From: Amycolatopsis sp. NBRC 101858
GTDB lineage: Bacteria; Actinomycetota; Actinomycetes; Mycobacteriales; Pseudonocardiaceae
DNA length: 64,000 nt
Direction of reading: 5' to 3'
Assembly (NCBI RefSeq): GCF_030269325.1
Contig: NZ_BSTD01000003.1
Span: 558,001 to 622,000, forward strand
The notes under the pieces are model-generated. The model made no database searches, was not told where the DNA came from, and worked only from the letters and a program-made list of their open reading frames with translations. This document shows positions 55,116 to 63,891 of this stretch, one piece after another; position 1 is the first letter of the stretch; every line of letters begins with the position of its first letter. A program made the position numbers and the translations under genes.

Positions 55116-57892
55116 GCGCTGCTGCGCGCCCCGAAGCCCCACGCCCCGAACACTTCGGCGAGCTCCGCCCGGCCCGAGATGCCCAGCTTCCGGTAGCAGT
55201 TCGTCAAGTGCTTCTCGACCGCGCGCCGGGTCACGTTGATCTCGGCCGCGATCTCGCCGTTCGTCAGCCCGTCGAGCGCGAACCCGACCACGCGGCCCTC
55301 CGCCTCGCTCAGCGCCGCCGACGGTCCGGCGGCCGTGCCCGGCCCGGTCGTCTCCTCGGCCGTGCGGCCGGTGAGCCACGGCGCGCCGCAGCCCTCGGCG
55401 AGGCGGTAGGCCTCGCGGAACCGGTCCTCCGCCCCCGCCTTCCCGCCGTCGCGCAGCAGCGCGCCCTCCGCCAGCAGCGCGCGGACCAGCTCCAGCCGGT
55501 CCCCCGACGCCCGGGACGTCTCGATCGACTCCGCCACGATGCGGTCGGCCTCGGCACCCGAGGACAGGGACGCCTTGATCCGCAGCGCGCGGCCGAGCGG
55601 GCCCGGCGCGCCCCAGCACCGCGCCCACCGGATCTCGTCGTCGATCAGCTCGCCCGCCGAGCCGGGGTCGCCCAGCCGACGCTGGAGCCAGGCGCTCCAC
55701 GTCCGCCACGGGAACAGCGCCGGGTTCCGCCAGCCCGCCCGGTGCAGGGCCGCGCCGCAGTCGAGGAACTTCGCCAGCGCGCCGCGCGGGTCCTCGACCG
55801 CCGTCACGGTCCCGCGCAGCATCAGCAGGGCCGCCCGGACGTGCAGGCCGGTCCGCGCCAGGGCGTGCTCGTCGTAGTGCTCGACCACCGTCGTGGCGAG
55901 CCGTTCGTCGCGGGTGACCACGGCGATCGCCACGAGCGCCATCACCAGCGACTCGGGTGCTTCGCCCAGGTTGCCGCCGATCAGCTCGTACGCCTCCCAG
56001 GCCGTGGACCGGGCGCGGGTGAGCTGCCCGGTCTGGGCCAGCACCGCCCCGCGCGCGGCGATCAGCGACGCCGGCCGGGCCGGGCGCCCGCGCACCGGTT
56101 CGCCTACCGCGCTCTCCAGCCAGGACGCTGTCGGGCCGAGCGCACCCGCGGTGAGCGCGGAGATGACCAGCAGCGGCGCGGTGCCCGCGAACTCCTCGGA
56201 CGACGCGGGGGCACAGCGCAGCAGCCGGTCGGTCAGCTCCGCCACGGTCGCCGCGGGCATCCCGGCGCTCAGCGTGGCCGCGTGCAGCAGGACCGCCAGC
56301 AGCTCGCGTTCGGCGAGGGTGGCGATCGGCGGCTCCGGGCCCAGCTCGCGCAGGCGGCCGACCGCGGCGGCGAGCAGCGCCGGGTCGTCACAGCGGGTGA
56401 GCCGGATCCGCGCCTCCAGGCGGAGCCCGGCCTGGCCGCCGGTGTCCTCCGGGGTGACGCGGCCGGTGAGGACGGCGGCCTCCGGCCGGAGGAACGCCGA
56501 GAGCGGCAGCAGCGTGACCGCTTCGGCCCGTTCACGCGGGGTGGGCAGCAGGCCGATCGCCTGCGTGAGGTGCCGGATCGCGGCGGAGACGTCGAAGACG
56601 GCTTCGGTGAGCGCCAGGTCCACCAGCCGCCAGCCGCGTTCCGGGCCGTCGGGCGGCAGGTCGAGCAGGGCGCGGCGCAGGTACCGCGCCGCCGTCTCGG
56701 GCTCCCCGCGGCGGGTCGCCGCGTCGGCGGCCGTGCGCAGCTCCTCCGGCATCCACGGCGACGGCGACGGCGCGGGCACCTCGAGCAGCTGCGCCGCGAC
56801 CGTCTCGGCGGCGAACCCGGCCTCGTGGAACGCGGTCGCCGCGCGCACCCGCAGCCGCAGGTCCTCCTGCGCGGTCATCGACGCCTCGATCGCGGTCCGC
56901 AGCACGGGTGCGGCGAACCGGGGCGGGCGCCTCGGGGCGAGGACCCCCAGCCGGCCCAGGGCCAGCACGGCCTCCGCGACGGCGACCGAGTCGGCGCCGG
57001 TGAGGTGCTCGACCAGCCACGGCTCGGCGTGCCCGCCGAGCACCGCGATCGCCCGGGCGCAGTCGCCCACCTGCGGCGGCAGCACGGCGAGCTGGGCGGA
57101 CAGCCGTTCCTTGAGCACCGACGGCCCGCTGCGGTGCGCGTGGTCGCCGCGCACGACTTCGGTGAGGTACAAGGGATTCCCGGCGCTCGCCGCGTGACAG
57201 GCGGCGACCCCGCGCGGGTCACCGGCGCGGGCGTCGGACGTCGCGTGCAACACCGCGGCGACGCCGTCTTCGGACAGGTTCGCCGGCCGGATCCGGATCT
57301 TCGCCAGCTCCCACAGTTCGCGGATCGCGGGCCGGTCGGCGCCCGGGTCGCCTTCGCGGACCGCGACGATCAGCGCGCAGGGCAGGTCGTGGATCCGCCG
57401 CGCGCAGTGGCGCAGCCAGGTCAACGACTGCCGGTCGGCGACGTGCAGGTCGTCGACCAGCACGGCGAGCGGCCGCTCGGTGCTGATCGCGGCGAGCAGG
57501 CCGAGCAGGCCGTGCGTGGTCAGCACGTCGTTGTGGTCCCCCGGTTCCCACCCCGGCCAGCCCGGGGCGCCGGGGAACAGCCACCGCGCCGCCCCGGCAG
57601 TCCCGCCGAACCAGCGATCGGCGGCGTCCGCGTCCGCCTCGGCGACCAGCGGTTCGAGCACCTGGCAGGCGATCCCGAAGTCGAAGTCCTGTTCGGTCCG
57701 GCTCGCGGCCGCGGCGAGCACCCGCGGCCCGCCGGAATCCGCCTCGGCCGCCCGCAGGACTTCCTTGAGCAGCGCCGTTTTCCCGACACCGAGCTGCCCG
57801 GTGACCACCGTGACCGAACCCTCGCCGGCGCCGGCCGCAGCGACCGCGCCACGCAGCCGACGCAGTTCGATCTCGCGTTCCGGCAGCGCCAC
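55112..57892 (-). CDS. Giant LuxR-family ATPase regulator, intact Walker A
   Basis: The 926-residue LAL-type regulator has Walker A GQLGVGKT (32-39), Walker B LAVLVDDLHVAD, a long TPR-like helical middle and C-terminal LuxR HTH (LSEAEGRVVGFALDGLTNGEIAAEINVTRRAVEKHLTNCYRKLGISGRAEL). Starts at GTG 57892 with AAGGAGG seven bases upstream. First (3'-most) of three consecutive LAL genes. LAL proteins often activate secondary-metabolite or sugar genes. Confidence 0.93.
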   Translation of the reverse strand: MALPEREIELRRLRGAVAAAGAGEGSVTVVTGQLGVGKTALLKEVLRAAEADSGGPRVLAAAASRTEQDFDFGIACQVLEPLVAEADADAADRWFGGTAGAARWLFPGAPGWPGWEPGDHNDVLTTHGLLGLLAAISTERPLAVLVDDLHVADRQSLTWLRHCARRIHDLPCALIVAVREGDPGADRPAIRELWELAKIRIRPANLSEDGVAAVLHATSDARAGDPRGVAACHAASAGNPLYLTEVVRGDHAHRSGPSVLKERLSAQLAVLPPQVGDCARAIAVLGGHAEPWLVEHLTGADSVAVAEAVLALGRLGVLAPRRPPRFAAPVLRTAIEASMTAQEDLRLRVRAATAFHEAGFAAETVAAQLLEVPAPSPSPWMPEELRTAADAATRRGEPETAARYLRRALLDLPPDGPERGWRLVDLALTEAVFDVSAAIRHLTQAIGLLPTPRERAEAVTLLPLSAFLRPEAAVLTGRVTPEDTGGQAGLRLEARIRLTRCDDPALLAAAVGRLRELGPEPPIATLAERELLAVLLHAATLSAGMPAATVAELTDRLLRCAPASSEEFAGTAPLLVISALTAGALGPTASWLESAVGEPVRGRPARPASLIAARGAVLAQTGQLTRARSTAWEAYELIGGNLGEAPESLVMALVAIAVVTRDERLATTVVEHYDEHALARTGLHVRAALLMLRGTVTAVEDPRGALAKFLDCGAALHRAGWRNPALFPWRTWSAWLQRRLGDPGSAGELIDDEIRWARCWGAPGPLGRALRIKASLSSGAEADRIVAESIETSRASGDRLELVRALLAEGALLRDGGKAGAEDRFREAYRLAEGCGAPWLTGRTAEETTGPGTAAGPSAALSEAEGRVVGFALDGLTNGEIAAEINVTRRAVEKHLTNCYRKLGISGRAELAEVFGAWGFGARSSA

Positions 57893-57911
57893 GGGTCAGC
57901 CCTCCTTGCCG

Positions 57912-58239
57912 GTGCCGGCGAGCTGCCGCCTGCCGTCGATCCCCGGCTCGCGGCAGACGTCGGTCACCGCGCCGCCCCCGACCTCCCGCAGCATCACGAC
58001 CAACCCTCCACACCGCCGGCCGCAAGCGCCTCGGCAAGCTGCCGCCTGCCCTCGATACCCAGCTTGCGGTACACGCCGGCCAAGTGAAGCTCGCCCGCCC
58101 GCCGGACCACCGCGAACCCGCCCCGCCACACCCCGCCGCCCCCGACCTCCCGCAGCATCACGACCAACCCTCCACACCGCCGGCCGCAAGCGCCTCGGCA
58201 AGCTGCCGCCTGCCCTCGATACCCAGCTTGCGGTACACG
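57912..58239. repeat. Tandem degenerate copies of a LuxR HTH gene end
   Basis: A 105-bp block is present twice without a mismatch (57971-58075 and 58135-58239, offset 164 bp). The right copy is the true 3' end of the LuxR gene at 58158, encoding the last HTH helices and stop. The left copy still reads GVYRKLGIEGRRQLAEAL to the same stop. A third, more decayed copy (57912-57963) reads EPGIDGRRQLAG. Best explained as partial tandem duplications of a regulator 3' end. Confidence 0.9.
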
Positions 58240-60917
58240 TTCGTCAAGTGGAGCTCGACCGTCCGGCGGGTCACCGCCAGCTCCACCGCGATCCCGGCGT
58301 TGGACGTGCCCGCCGCGGCCAGCTTCGCCACCCGGCGCTGTGCCTCCGAAAGCCCGTGCCGTCGCGCCGTCACCGGGCGGCCGGTCAGCTCGTGCAGCCG
58401 CTCGAGGACGCGCTGCCAGCGGTACTTCGCCGCCAGGGTGGCCGCTTCCGCGAGGTGGTCGGCGGCCTGCTCGCCGCCGGCTGCCGCCAGTTCCACCAGG
58501 GCCGTCGCGTGGCGGAGGTGGCTGCCGCTGCCGTGCAGCAGTGCGACCGCCTGCTCGAGGTGCCCGGCGGCGTCGCCGGGGCCGAGGGTGAGCGCGGTGG
58601 CCAGGTGCGCGCCGCCGACCGCGGCGCGGGTTCCCCACGCGGTCGCGGCCGCGAGCTCCTCGCCGAGCAGCAGCCGGGCGGCTTCCCGCTCGCCGCCGGC
58701 CACCAGGCACTTCGCCGCGGTCGAGCGCCACGGCAGGAGCTCCGGGTTTTCCCAGCCCCGCGCGGAAAGCCGGCGGCCGCACTCGCGCAACGGGGCGAGC
58801 GCCTCGCCGGGCCGGTCCTCGCCGAGCAGCACCGCTCCCGTGGCGTACAACAGGAACGCGCTGCCGAGCCCGGGTCCCGGCTCGATCGCGTCACGCTCGA
58901 GCACCCGCCGGGCGAGGTCGACGCGGCCGGCCTGCAGGTGCACCCTCGCCTCGGTCGCGACCACCCGGGCGCGCAGCGTCGAGTGCCAGTGCCGGGGCGG
59001 TACCAGCTCGTGGGCGTCGGCCAGGTCGGCCGCCGCCTCGTCGAGGGTGCCCGCCACGAGGTGCCGTTCGGCCCGCTCGGCCAGTGCGCGGGCGACCAGC
59101 GCCCGGGAGCGCCGACGGCGCGCCTGCGCGAGCACGTCTTCGCCGTGGGGCTCGGCTTCGGCGAGGTCCCCGGCAAGGACCAGCGCGCGGACCGCCGCCG
59201 AGCGCACGGTCAGCGAGCTCACCTCGGCCATCGGCTGCGCCAGCGCCGCCCGCGCGAGCCCGCGCACCCGGGCCGGGCGCAGGCCGCGCCGGGCGAGCAA
59301 CACCGCGGCCACGGCCGCCTGCGCCGGGTCCGCCGGCCGGTCCGGCAGCGGCGGTATGCCGTAGCCGCCGACGGCCGGCCGGTCCTGCGGGTCGCCGTCG
59401 GCCAGCCAGTACAGGCCGAGCAGGGTGTCGCGTTCCACCGCCGAGACGTCCGGCCGGCGGAACGCGGCGATCAGGGTGCGCGCGCCCAGCCCGCCCCGCG
59501 CGTTGAGCAGGTCCGCGGCCAGCAGCCGGTGCCCGCCGGGACCCGCACCGTCCACTTCGGACAGCACCTGGGCCAGGTGGCGGTCACCCGCGTCCTGGTC
59601 GATCAGCAGTTCCGCGGCACCGAGGTCGAGGAGCACGGCCGCGCGCCGCGCCGGTTCGAGGGGTTCCTGCAGGGCGCGCTTGAGCGACGCCACGGCCTGC
59701 GCGTCGCGGCCGCCGGCCTGCCCCAGCCGGGCGGCCGCGCGCAGCACCTCCACCACCCACGGCTCGCCGATCACGCGGGTCCGCCGCAGGATCGCCGCGA
59801 CGGCGGCGTTCGCGACGCCGTGTTCGTGGCCCAGTTTCGCCGCGCGGGTGAAGAAAGCGTCGCGGTCGGCCTCGGTCATCCGGGCCAGCACCCGCTGGGC
59901 GGTGTCCGGCCCGGCCGGCCCGTCGGCCGCCGTGACCAGTCCGATCGCCCGCAGCCGCGCGAGGTCGGCGGCCAGCCGCTCCGGCGGGCGCCCGGCGAGC
60001 TCGGCCAGCAGCGCCGGGCCGAAGCCCTCCTGGCACACGGAAACGGCGCGCAGCACGGCGGTGAGCTCGGCGGGCAGGATGTCGACCAGGCGCAGCAGGC
60101 GTTCCCCCGCGATCCTGGTGAACAGCCCCGCCTGCTCGCGCGCGAACCCGGGCTCCATGCGCAGCCGGTTCAGTCCTTCGGTCAGCACGGCCGGGTTCCC
60201 GCCGCTGCCGCGTACGGCGTGCTCGACGATCTCGTCGTCGGCCGCCGCGCCCAGCCGCTCGCGCACCAGGCCGGCCACCGCGGCGTCGCCGAGCGGGCGC
60301 AGCCGGATGCCGTGCGCGGCGGCCGCGGGCCGCCAGGTGTCCAGCCCGCCGGCCTGGCTGACCACCAGCAGCACCGGAATCTCGTGCGGCCGCCCGGAAA
60401 GCGTGCGCAGCCACGCCCGGGACGCGGCGTCGGCCCAGTGCACGTCGTCGACGACGAGCACGAGCGGCCGGCCGCCGACCGCGGCCGCCAGGTCCCGGCA
60501 CAGCCGGCGCAGGACGCGGATGCCCGGCACGCGGGCGCCGCTCTCCCCGACCGCCGCCGGGGGCAGTGCCGCGCCGAGCGCGGTGAAGATCTGGTGCAGC
60601 ACCGTGAACGGCTGGGTGCCGTCGGACGGGCAGCACGGCACGTGGGCGACGCGCAGCCGGGCGTGCCGGGCGGTCGCGGCGACCGAAGCCAGCAGCGCGC
60701 TGCGGCCGGAGCCGGGCGCGCCGGTGACCGTGACGACCGCCGGGCCGTCGTCGGGCAGGCCGTGGACCAGCCCGGTCAGCAGGGCGGACTCCTCGTCCCG
60801 CTCGGCCAGCCGCGGGCCGGGCACGCCGCGCTGGTGCGGCAGCCCCGCCACGTCCGCCGCGGCCGGCGCGGTGGTCTCGGCCGGCACCGGGCGTTCGTCG
60901 CTACCCGGCGAGCCCAT
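58158..60917 (-). CDS. Giant LuxR-family ATPase regulator, Walker A Lys-to-Arg
   Basis: The 919-residue LAL-type regulator has Walker A-like GAPGSGRS (66-73, arginine 72 in place of the invariant lysine), intact Walker B LVLVVDDVHWAD, TPR-like middle and LuxR HTH (LSEAQRRVAKLAAAGTSNAGIAVELAVTRRTVELHLTNVYRKLGIEGRRQL). ATPase activity is therefore doubtful. ATG lies inside the upstream gene (17-bp overlap), so the two are translationally coupled. Confidence 0.93.
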   Translation of the reverse strand: MGSPGSDERPVPAETTAPAAADVAGLPHQRGVPGPRLAERDEESALLTGLVHGLPDDGPAVVTVTGAPGSGRSALLASVAATARHARLRVAHVPCCPSDGTQPFTVLHQIFTALGAALPPAAVGESGARVPGIRVLRRLCRDLAAAVGGRPLVLVVDDVHWADAASRAWLRTLSGRPHEIPVLLVVSQAGGLDTWRPAAAAHGIRLRPLGDAAVAGLVRERLGAAADDEIVEHAVRGSGGNPAVLTEGLNRLRMEPGFAREQAGLFTRIAGERLLRLVDILPAELTAVLRAVSVCQEGFGPALLAELAGRPPERLAADLARLRAIGLVTAADGPAGPDTAQRVLARMTEADRDAFFTRAAKLGHEHGVANAAVAAILRRTRVIGEPWVVEVLRAAARLGQAGGRDAQAVASLKRALQEPLEPARRAAVLLDLGAAELLIDQDAGDRHLAQVLSEVDGAGPGGHRLLAADLLNARGGLGARTLIAAFRRPDVSAVERDTLLGLYWLADGDPQDRPAVGGYGIPPLPDRPADPAQAAVAAVLLARRGLRPARVRGLARAALAQPMAEVSSLTVRSAAVRALVLAGDLAEAEPHGEDVLAQARRRRSRALVARALAERAERHLVAGTLDEAAADLADAHELVPPRHWHSTLRARVVATEARVHLQAGRVDLARRVLERDAIEPGPGLGSAFLLYATGAVLLGEDRPGEALAPLRECGRRLSARGWENPELLPWRSTAAKCLVAGGEREAARLLLGEELAAATAWGTRAAVGGAHLATALTLGPGDAAGHLEQAVALLHGSGSHLRHATALVELAAAGGEQAADHLAEAATLAAKYRWQRVLERLHELTGRPVTARRHGLSEAQRRVAKLAAAGTSNAGIAVELAVTRRTVELHLTNVYRKLGIEGRRQLAEALAAGGVEGWS

Positions 60918-63471
60918 GCGTCCTCTTCGGTGCCCCGGCGTCGGCGGCCCCCGCGCTCGCCCGCAGCGCCGCGGCCAGTTCGGCCCGGCTGTCCACGGCG
61001 AGCTTCCGGTAGACGTTGGTCAGGTGCAGCTCGACGGTCCGCGGCGAGACGAACAGGGCGCCCGCGACGTCGCGGTTGCTCGCGCCGCCGGCAACCAGCC
61101 CGGCCACCTCGCGTTCGCGCTCGGTCAGCACGTCGGCCCGCGGTTTCCGCAGCCGGCCGCCGGACTCCTCGAGCAGCTCCCGGGCGAGCGCGCCGATCGA
61201 GCACCACCCCGAACAGGCCGACAGCATCGCGGCCTGGCGCAGGTGCTGGCGCGCCGCCTTGCGGTCGCCGACACGCGTCAAAGCCTTGCCCAGCAGGTAC
61301 TCCACCCGCGCGTACTCGATCCGGCAGGGCGAAGCCGCCAGCACCCGGACCGCCTCCGCCAGCAGTTCCGCCGCCCGGGTCCCCGACGCGACCGCGCCAC
61401 GGGCGGCCAGCACCAGGCCCCGGGCGGTCGCGGTCGGCCAGCGCCCGGCGAGCTCCTGCCCACGCTCGGCGTACGCGGCCGCTTCCTGGTGCCGGCCCTG
61501 CCGGGCGAGCAGCAGCGTCGCGGCGTACCACCACGGCGCGAACACCGGGTTGCCCACGCCGGCCTCGTCCTGCCTGCGGCCGGATTCGAGCAGCAGGTCC
61601 AGCGCACCGTCCACATCGGAGCGCAGGACCCGGGCCCTGGCCAGGCCGAGCAGCCAGAGGTGGTGCTCCGCCGGCGCGGCGTCCAGTTCGTCCGGACGGG
61701 CCGCGCGCAGCAGCGCTTCGGCGGCCGCCGGTTCGCCGTCGTCGCAGAGGGCGGTCGCCAGCGCGATGCGGACTTCGAGCCCCGGTCGCCGTCCCGCGTT
61801 CGCCAGCGCCGCGACGCGGATGTCGGCGAGCGCACCTTCGCGGTCGCCGCTTTCCCGCAGCGCCTGGTAGCGGGCGGCCAGCGCCCGGCCGAGCCCGGCC
61901 CGGTCGCCGCGCACCGCGGCCTCGGCCACCGCCCGGTCGAGAGCTCGCAGGGCGTTCGGCGCGTCGTCGACCAGCCGCAGGGTCCGCGCGGCGGCGAGCA
62001 GGTCGGCGCTGGAGGCGGCCGCCACCGGCAGCCGGACCACGGCGCGGGCGCAGGCCGCGGCGACCTCGCTGCCGCGCCCGGCGAGCGCGAGGGCGGCGGC
62101 CCGGTCCACGAGGTCCCGGGCGCCGGGGTGGCGGGCCGCGGCCGCGCGGGGGGCGGTCGCGGCCCGTTCCCGCAGCAGGCCGCGTGCGGCCTCCCGGGTC
62201 GTGGCCGCGGCGGCGAGCGCCGCCACGGGCACCGCGGGCGAGTCCGTGCCGAGCCGCGCGGCCAGCCGGTCGACCATGCCGCCGAGCGGGGCCTGCCGCC
62301 GGCCGGCGGCGTCCGCGGCGGTGGCCGCGAGCGCGAACAGCACGGCGACCGCGCAGTGGTCACGCGGGTCGCGGACGGCGGCCGTGCGCAGCTCCGCCAT
62401 CGCCGCTTCCGGGTCGAGCTCGAGCCGGGCGGCGGCCAGGGCCAGCCGGACGTCGAGGCGGCCCGGCTCGGCGGCGGCCGCGCGGGAGAGGTGGGCGACC
62501 GCGGTCGCCGGGTCGCCCCGGTGCTCCGCGGCGGCCGCGGCTTCGAGCGCGAGGTCGATCATCCAGCGCTCGTCGAGCCGCGGCAGCGCGCCCAGGTGCG
62601 GGGCGACCTCCGCGGCGGGCCGGGCGTCGTCGTTGAGCACCCGCGCCGCGCGCAAATGCAGGTGAGCGAGTTCTTCGGCGGGTGTTTCCGCGAGCAGGCG
62701 GGCTCGGACCGACCGGTCGAGCACGCTTCCGGCGAACAGATTCGCGCGTCGAATTCCGTCGATGGCGATCCGCACCGGCCGCGCGGGCAGCCCGCACAAA
62801 GCGGCCACCCTCGTCACGTTCTGTTCGTCGAGCACCGCGACGGCGGTCGCCACCGTCCGTGCCTGCGCGGACAGCCCGGCCAGCGCGTCGACCGGCCGCG
62901 ACGCGGCGACTTCCCAGCGGTGGCACCGGTCCTGCGCACCGATCTGCCCCAGTGCCCAGCTGCCGGGACCGGGCTCGTCGGGCCGGCGGCAGAGGACGAG
63001 CAGAAACCGCTCTCCGCGACCGCACCGCAGCAGGAAGTCGAAGAACCGCACCGACGATTCGTCGCACCTTTGAGCGTCTTCGACGACGATCACGGCATTC
63101 TTTTTCCGCAATGGCCCGGAAAGGAGCAATGACCGCAGAGTGCGGAATTTCCGGTGGAGTGCGGAACCGTCTTCCGCGGGCAGTTCCAGGGTGCGCGCAA
63201 TGGCGCCGCCCGGATCGGCGTGCCCCGCGAACAGTTCGGTGAGCGCGTGGAACTCGGGAGCCTCGGCGAGGGCGCCGCCGGTAATGCGAATAATATTCGC
63301 GGACCGGCCCGTTTCCGACCGTTCGAAGCTTGCCAGCAGGGCTCGGACGCCGCCGTCGGGCGCGCCGTCCACCAGCGCGGCCTGCGCGGACTCCGTCCAC
63401 GCGAGCACCGCACACCGGGACAATGCGCCCGAATACCCGGCGAAGACCGGATTCGGAGTGGGTTCCGACAT
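60901..63471 (-). CDS. Giant LuxR-family regulator without Walker A motif
   Basis: The 856-residue LAL-like protein has a truncated N-terminal ATPase region. At the P-loop position it reads NIIRITGGALAEAPEF with no GK[ST], while a Walker B-like AVIVVEDAQRCDE remains. The helical TPR-like middle and LuxR HTH (LTEREREVAGLVAGGASNRDVAGALFVSPRTVELHLTNVYRKLAVDSRAEL) are intact. It probably binds DNA without ATP control or pairs with its neighbour. First gene of the coupled pair with 58158-60917. Confidence 0.92.
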   Translation of the reverse strand: MSEPTPNPVFAGYSGALSRCAVLAWTESAQAALVDGAPDGGVRALLASFERSETGRSANIIRITGGALAEAPEFHALTELFAGHADPGGAIARTLELPAEDGSALHRKFRTLRSLLLSGPLRKKNAVIVVEDAQRCDESSVRFFDFLLRCGRGERFLLVLCRRPDEPGPGSWALGQIGAQDRCHRWEVAASRPVDALAGLSAQARTVATAVAVLDEQNVTRVAALCGLPARPVRIAIDGIRRANLFAGSVLDRSVRARLLAETPAEELAHLHLRAARVLNDDARPAAEVAPHLGALPRLDERWMIDLALEAAAAAEHRGDPATAVAHLSRAAAAEPGRLDVRLALAAARLELDPEAAMAELRTAAVRDPRDHCAVAVLFALAATAADAAGRRQAPLGGMVDRLAARLGTDSPAVPVAALAAAATTREAARGLLRERAATAPRAAAARHPGARDLVDRAAALALAGRGSEVAAACARAVVRLPVAAASSADLLAAARTLRLVDDAPNALRALDRAVAEAAVRGDRAGLGRALAARYQALRESGDREGALADIRVAALANAGRRPGLEVRIALATALCDDGEPAAAEALLRAARPDELDAAPAEHHLWLLGLARARVLRSDVDGALDLLLESGRRQDEAGVGNPVFAPWWYAATLLLARQGRHQEAAAYAERGQELAGRWPTATARGLVLAARGAVASGTRAAELLAEAVRVLAASPCRIEYARVEYLLGKALTRVGDRKAARQHLRQAAMLSACSGWCSIGALARELLEESGGRLRKPRADVLTEREREVAGLVAGGASNRDVAGALFVSPRTVELHLTNVYRKLAVDSRAELAAALRASAGAADAGAPKRTHGLAG

Positions 63472-63891
63472 GCCGCCATCGACCTTTCCTGCAAGCCCGG
63501 CAATACCGAGCCCTTTTCCCGCAGCCCCCAGAGCCGCCGAAGGACCTGACCGTCCGAAACGCTATTGACACCGCCGCCGGGATGAAAACCACCGTCGGTG
63601 CCCGATCTGTGCCACTTCCTCCACTAACAGGTGACCGTACCAGGCGCGACGCATGCTGTCAGCGAACGCCACCACCCGGACGGGTGACATACTTGTAGCA
63701 TTACCGAGCGTCGAAAACTGGACATTTAACCAAGACTTGAGGTCCCCCTTGTTGCCCGTGGGCCGACGGGGTGAAGGGGAACCAACGAAAGTTGTCGGTC
63801 CGTCCACCGGAGGGCAACTTTCGTCGCTAGTCCGGTCCGGGAACCGGCGGTCCACCTCCGGGACGCATCCCCGGGAGCTAACGTGGGGCCC
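63472..63891. other. 420-bp intergenic region upstream of LAL genes
   Basis: No convincing gene on either strand. Contains the divergent promoters of the LAL pair (minus) and of the truncated gene at 63892 (plus). AT content is higher than average near 63700-63750 (ATTTAACCAAGACTTGA), consistent with a promoter. A 10-bp inverted repeat lies at 63785-63824. Confidence 0.5.
63785..63824. promoter_or_regulatory. ACGAAAGTTG inverted repeat
   Basis: ACGAAAGTTG (63785-63794) and CAACTTTCGT (63815-63824) are perfect 10-bp arms 20 bp apart, centred about 87 bp before the start of the plus-strand gene. Two turns of DNA between arms would suit a dimeric regulator. Confidence 0.5.

Noticed and set aside
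57480..62636. A 1718-codon open frame on the plus strand opposite the LuxR genes
   Set aside because: Its composition is almost only Arg/Ala/Pro/Gly/Ser, it has no domain and it runs exactly antisense to three proteins with clear LuxR motifs. It is a by-product of GC-rich codon bias.
59425..63132. A 1235-codon plus-strand open frame
   Set aside because: Antisense of the two LAL genes, with low-complexity composition and no ribosome site.
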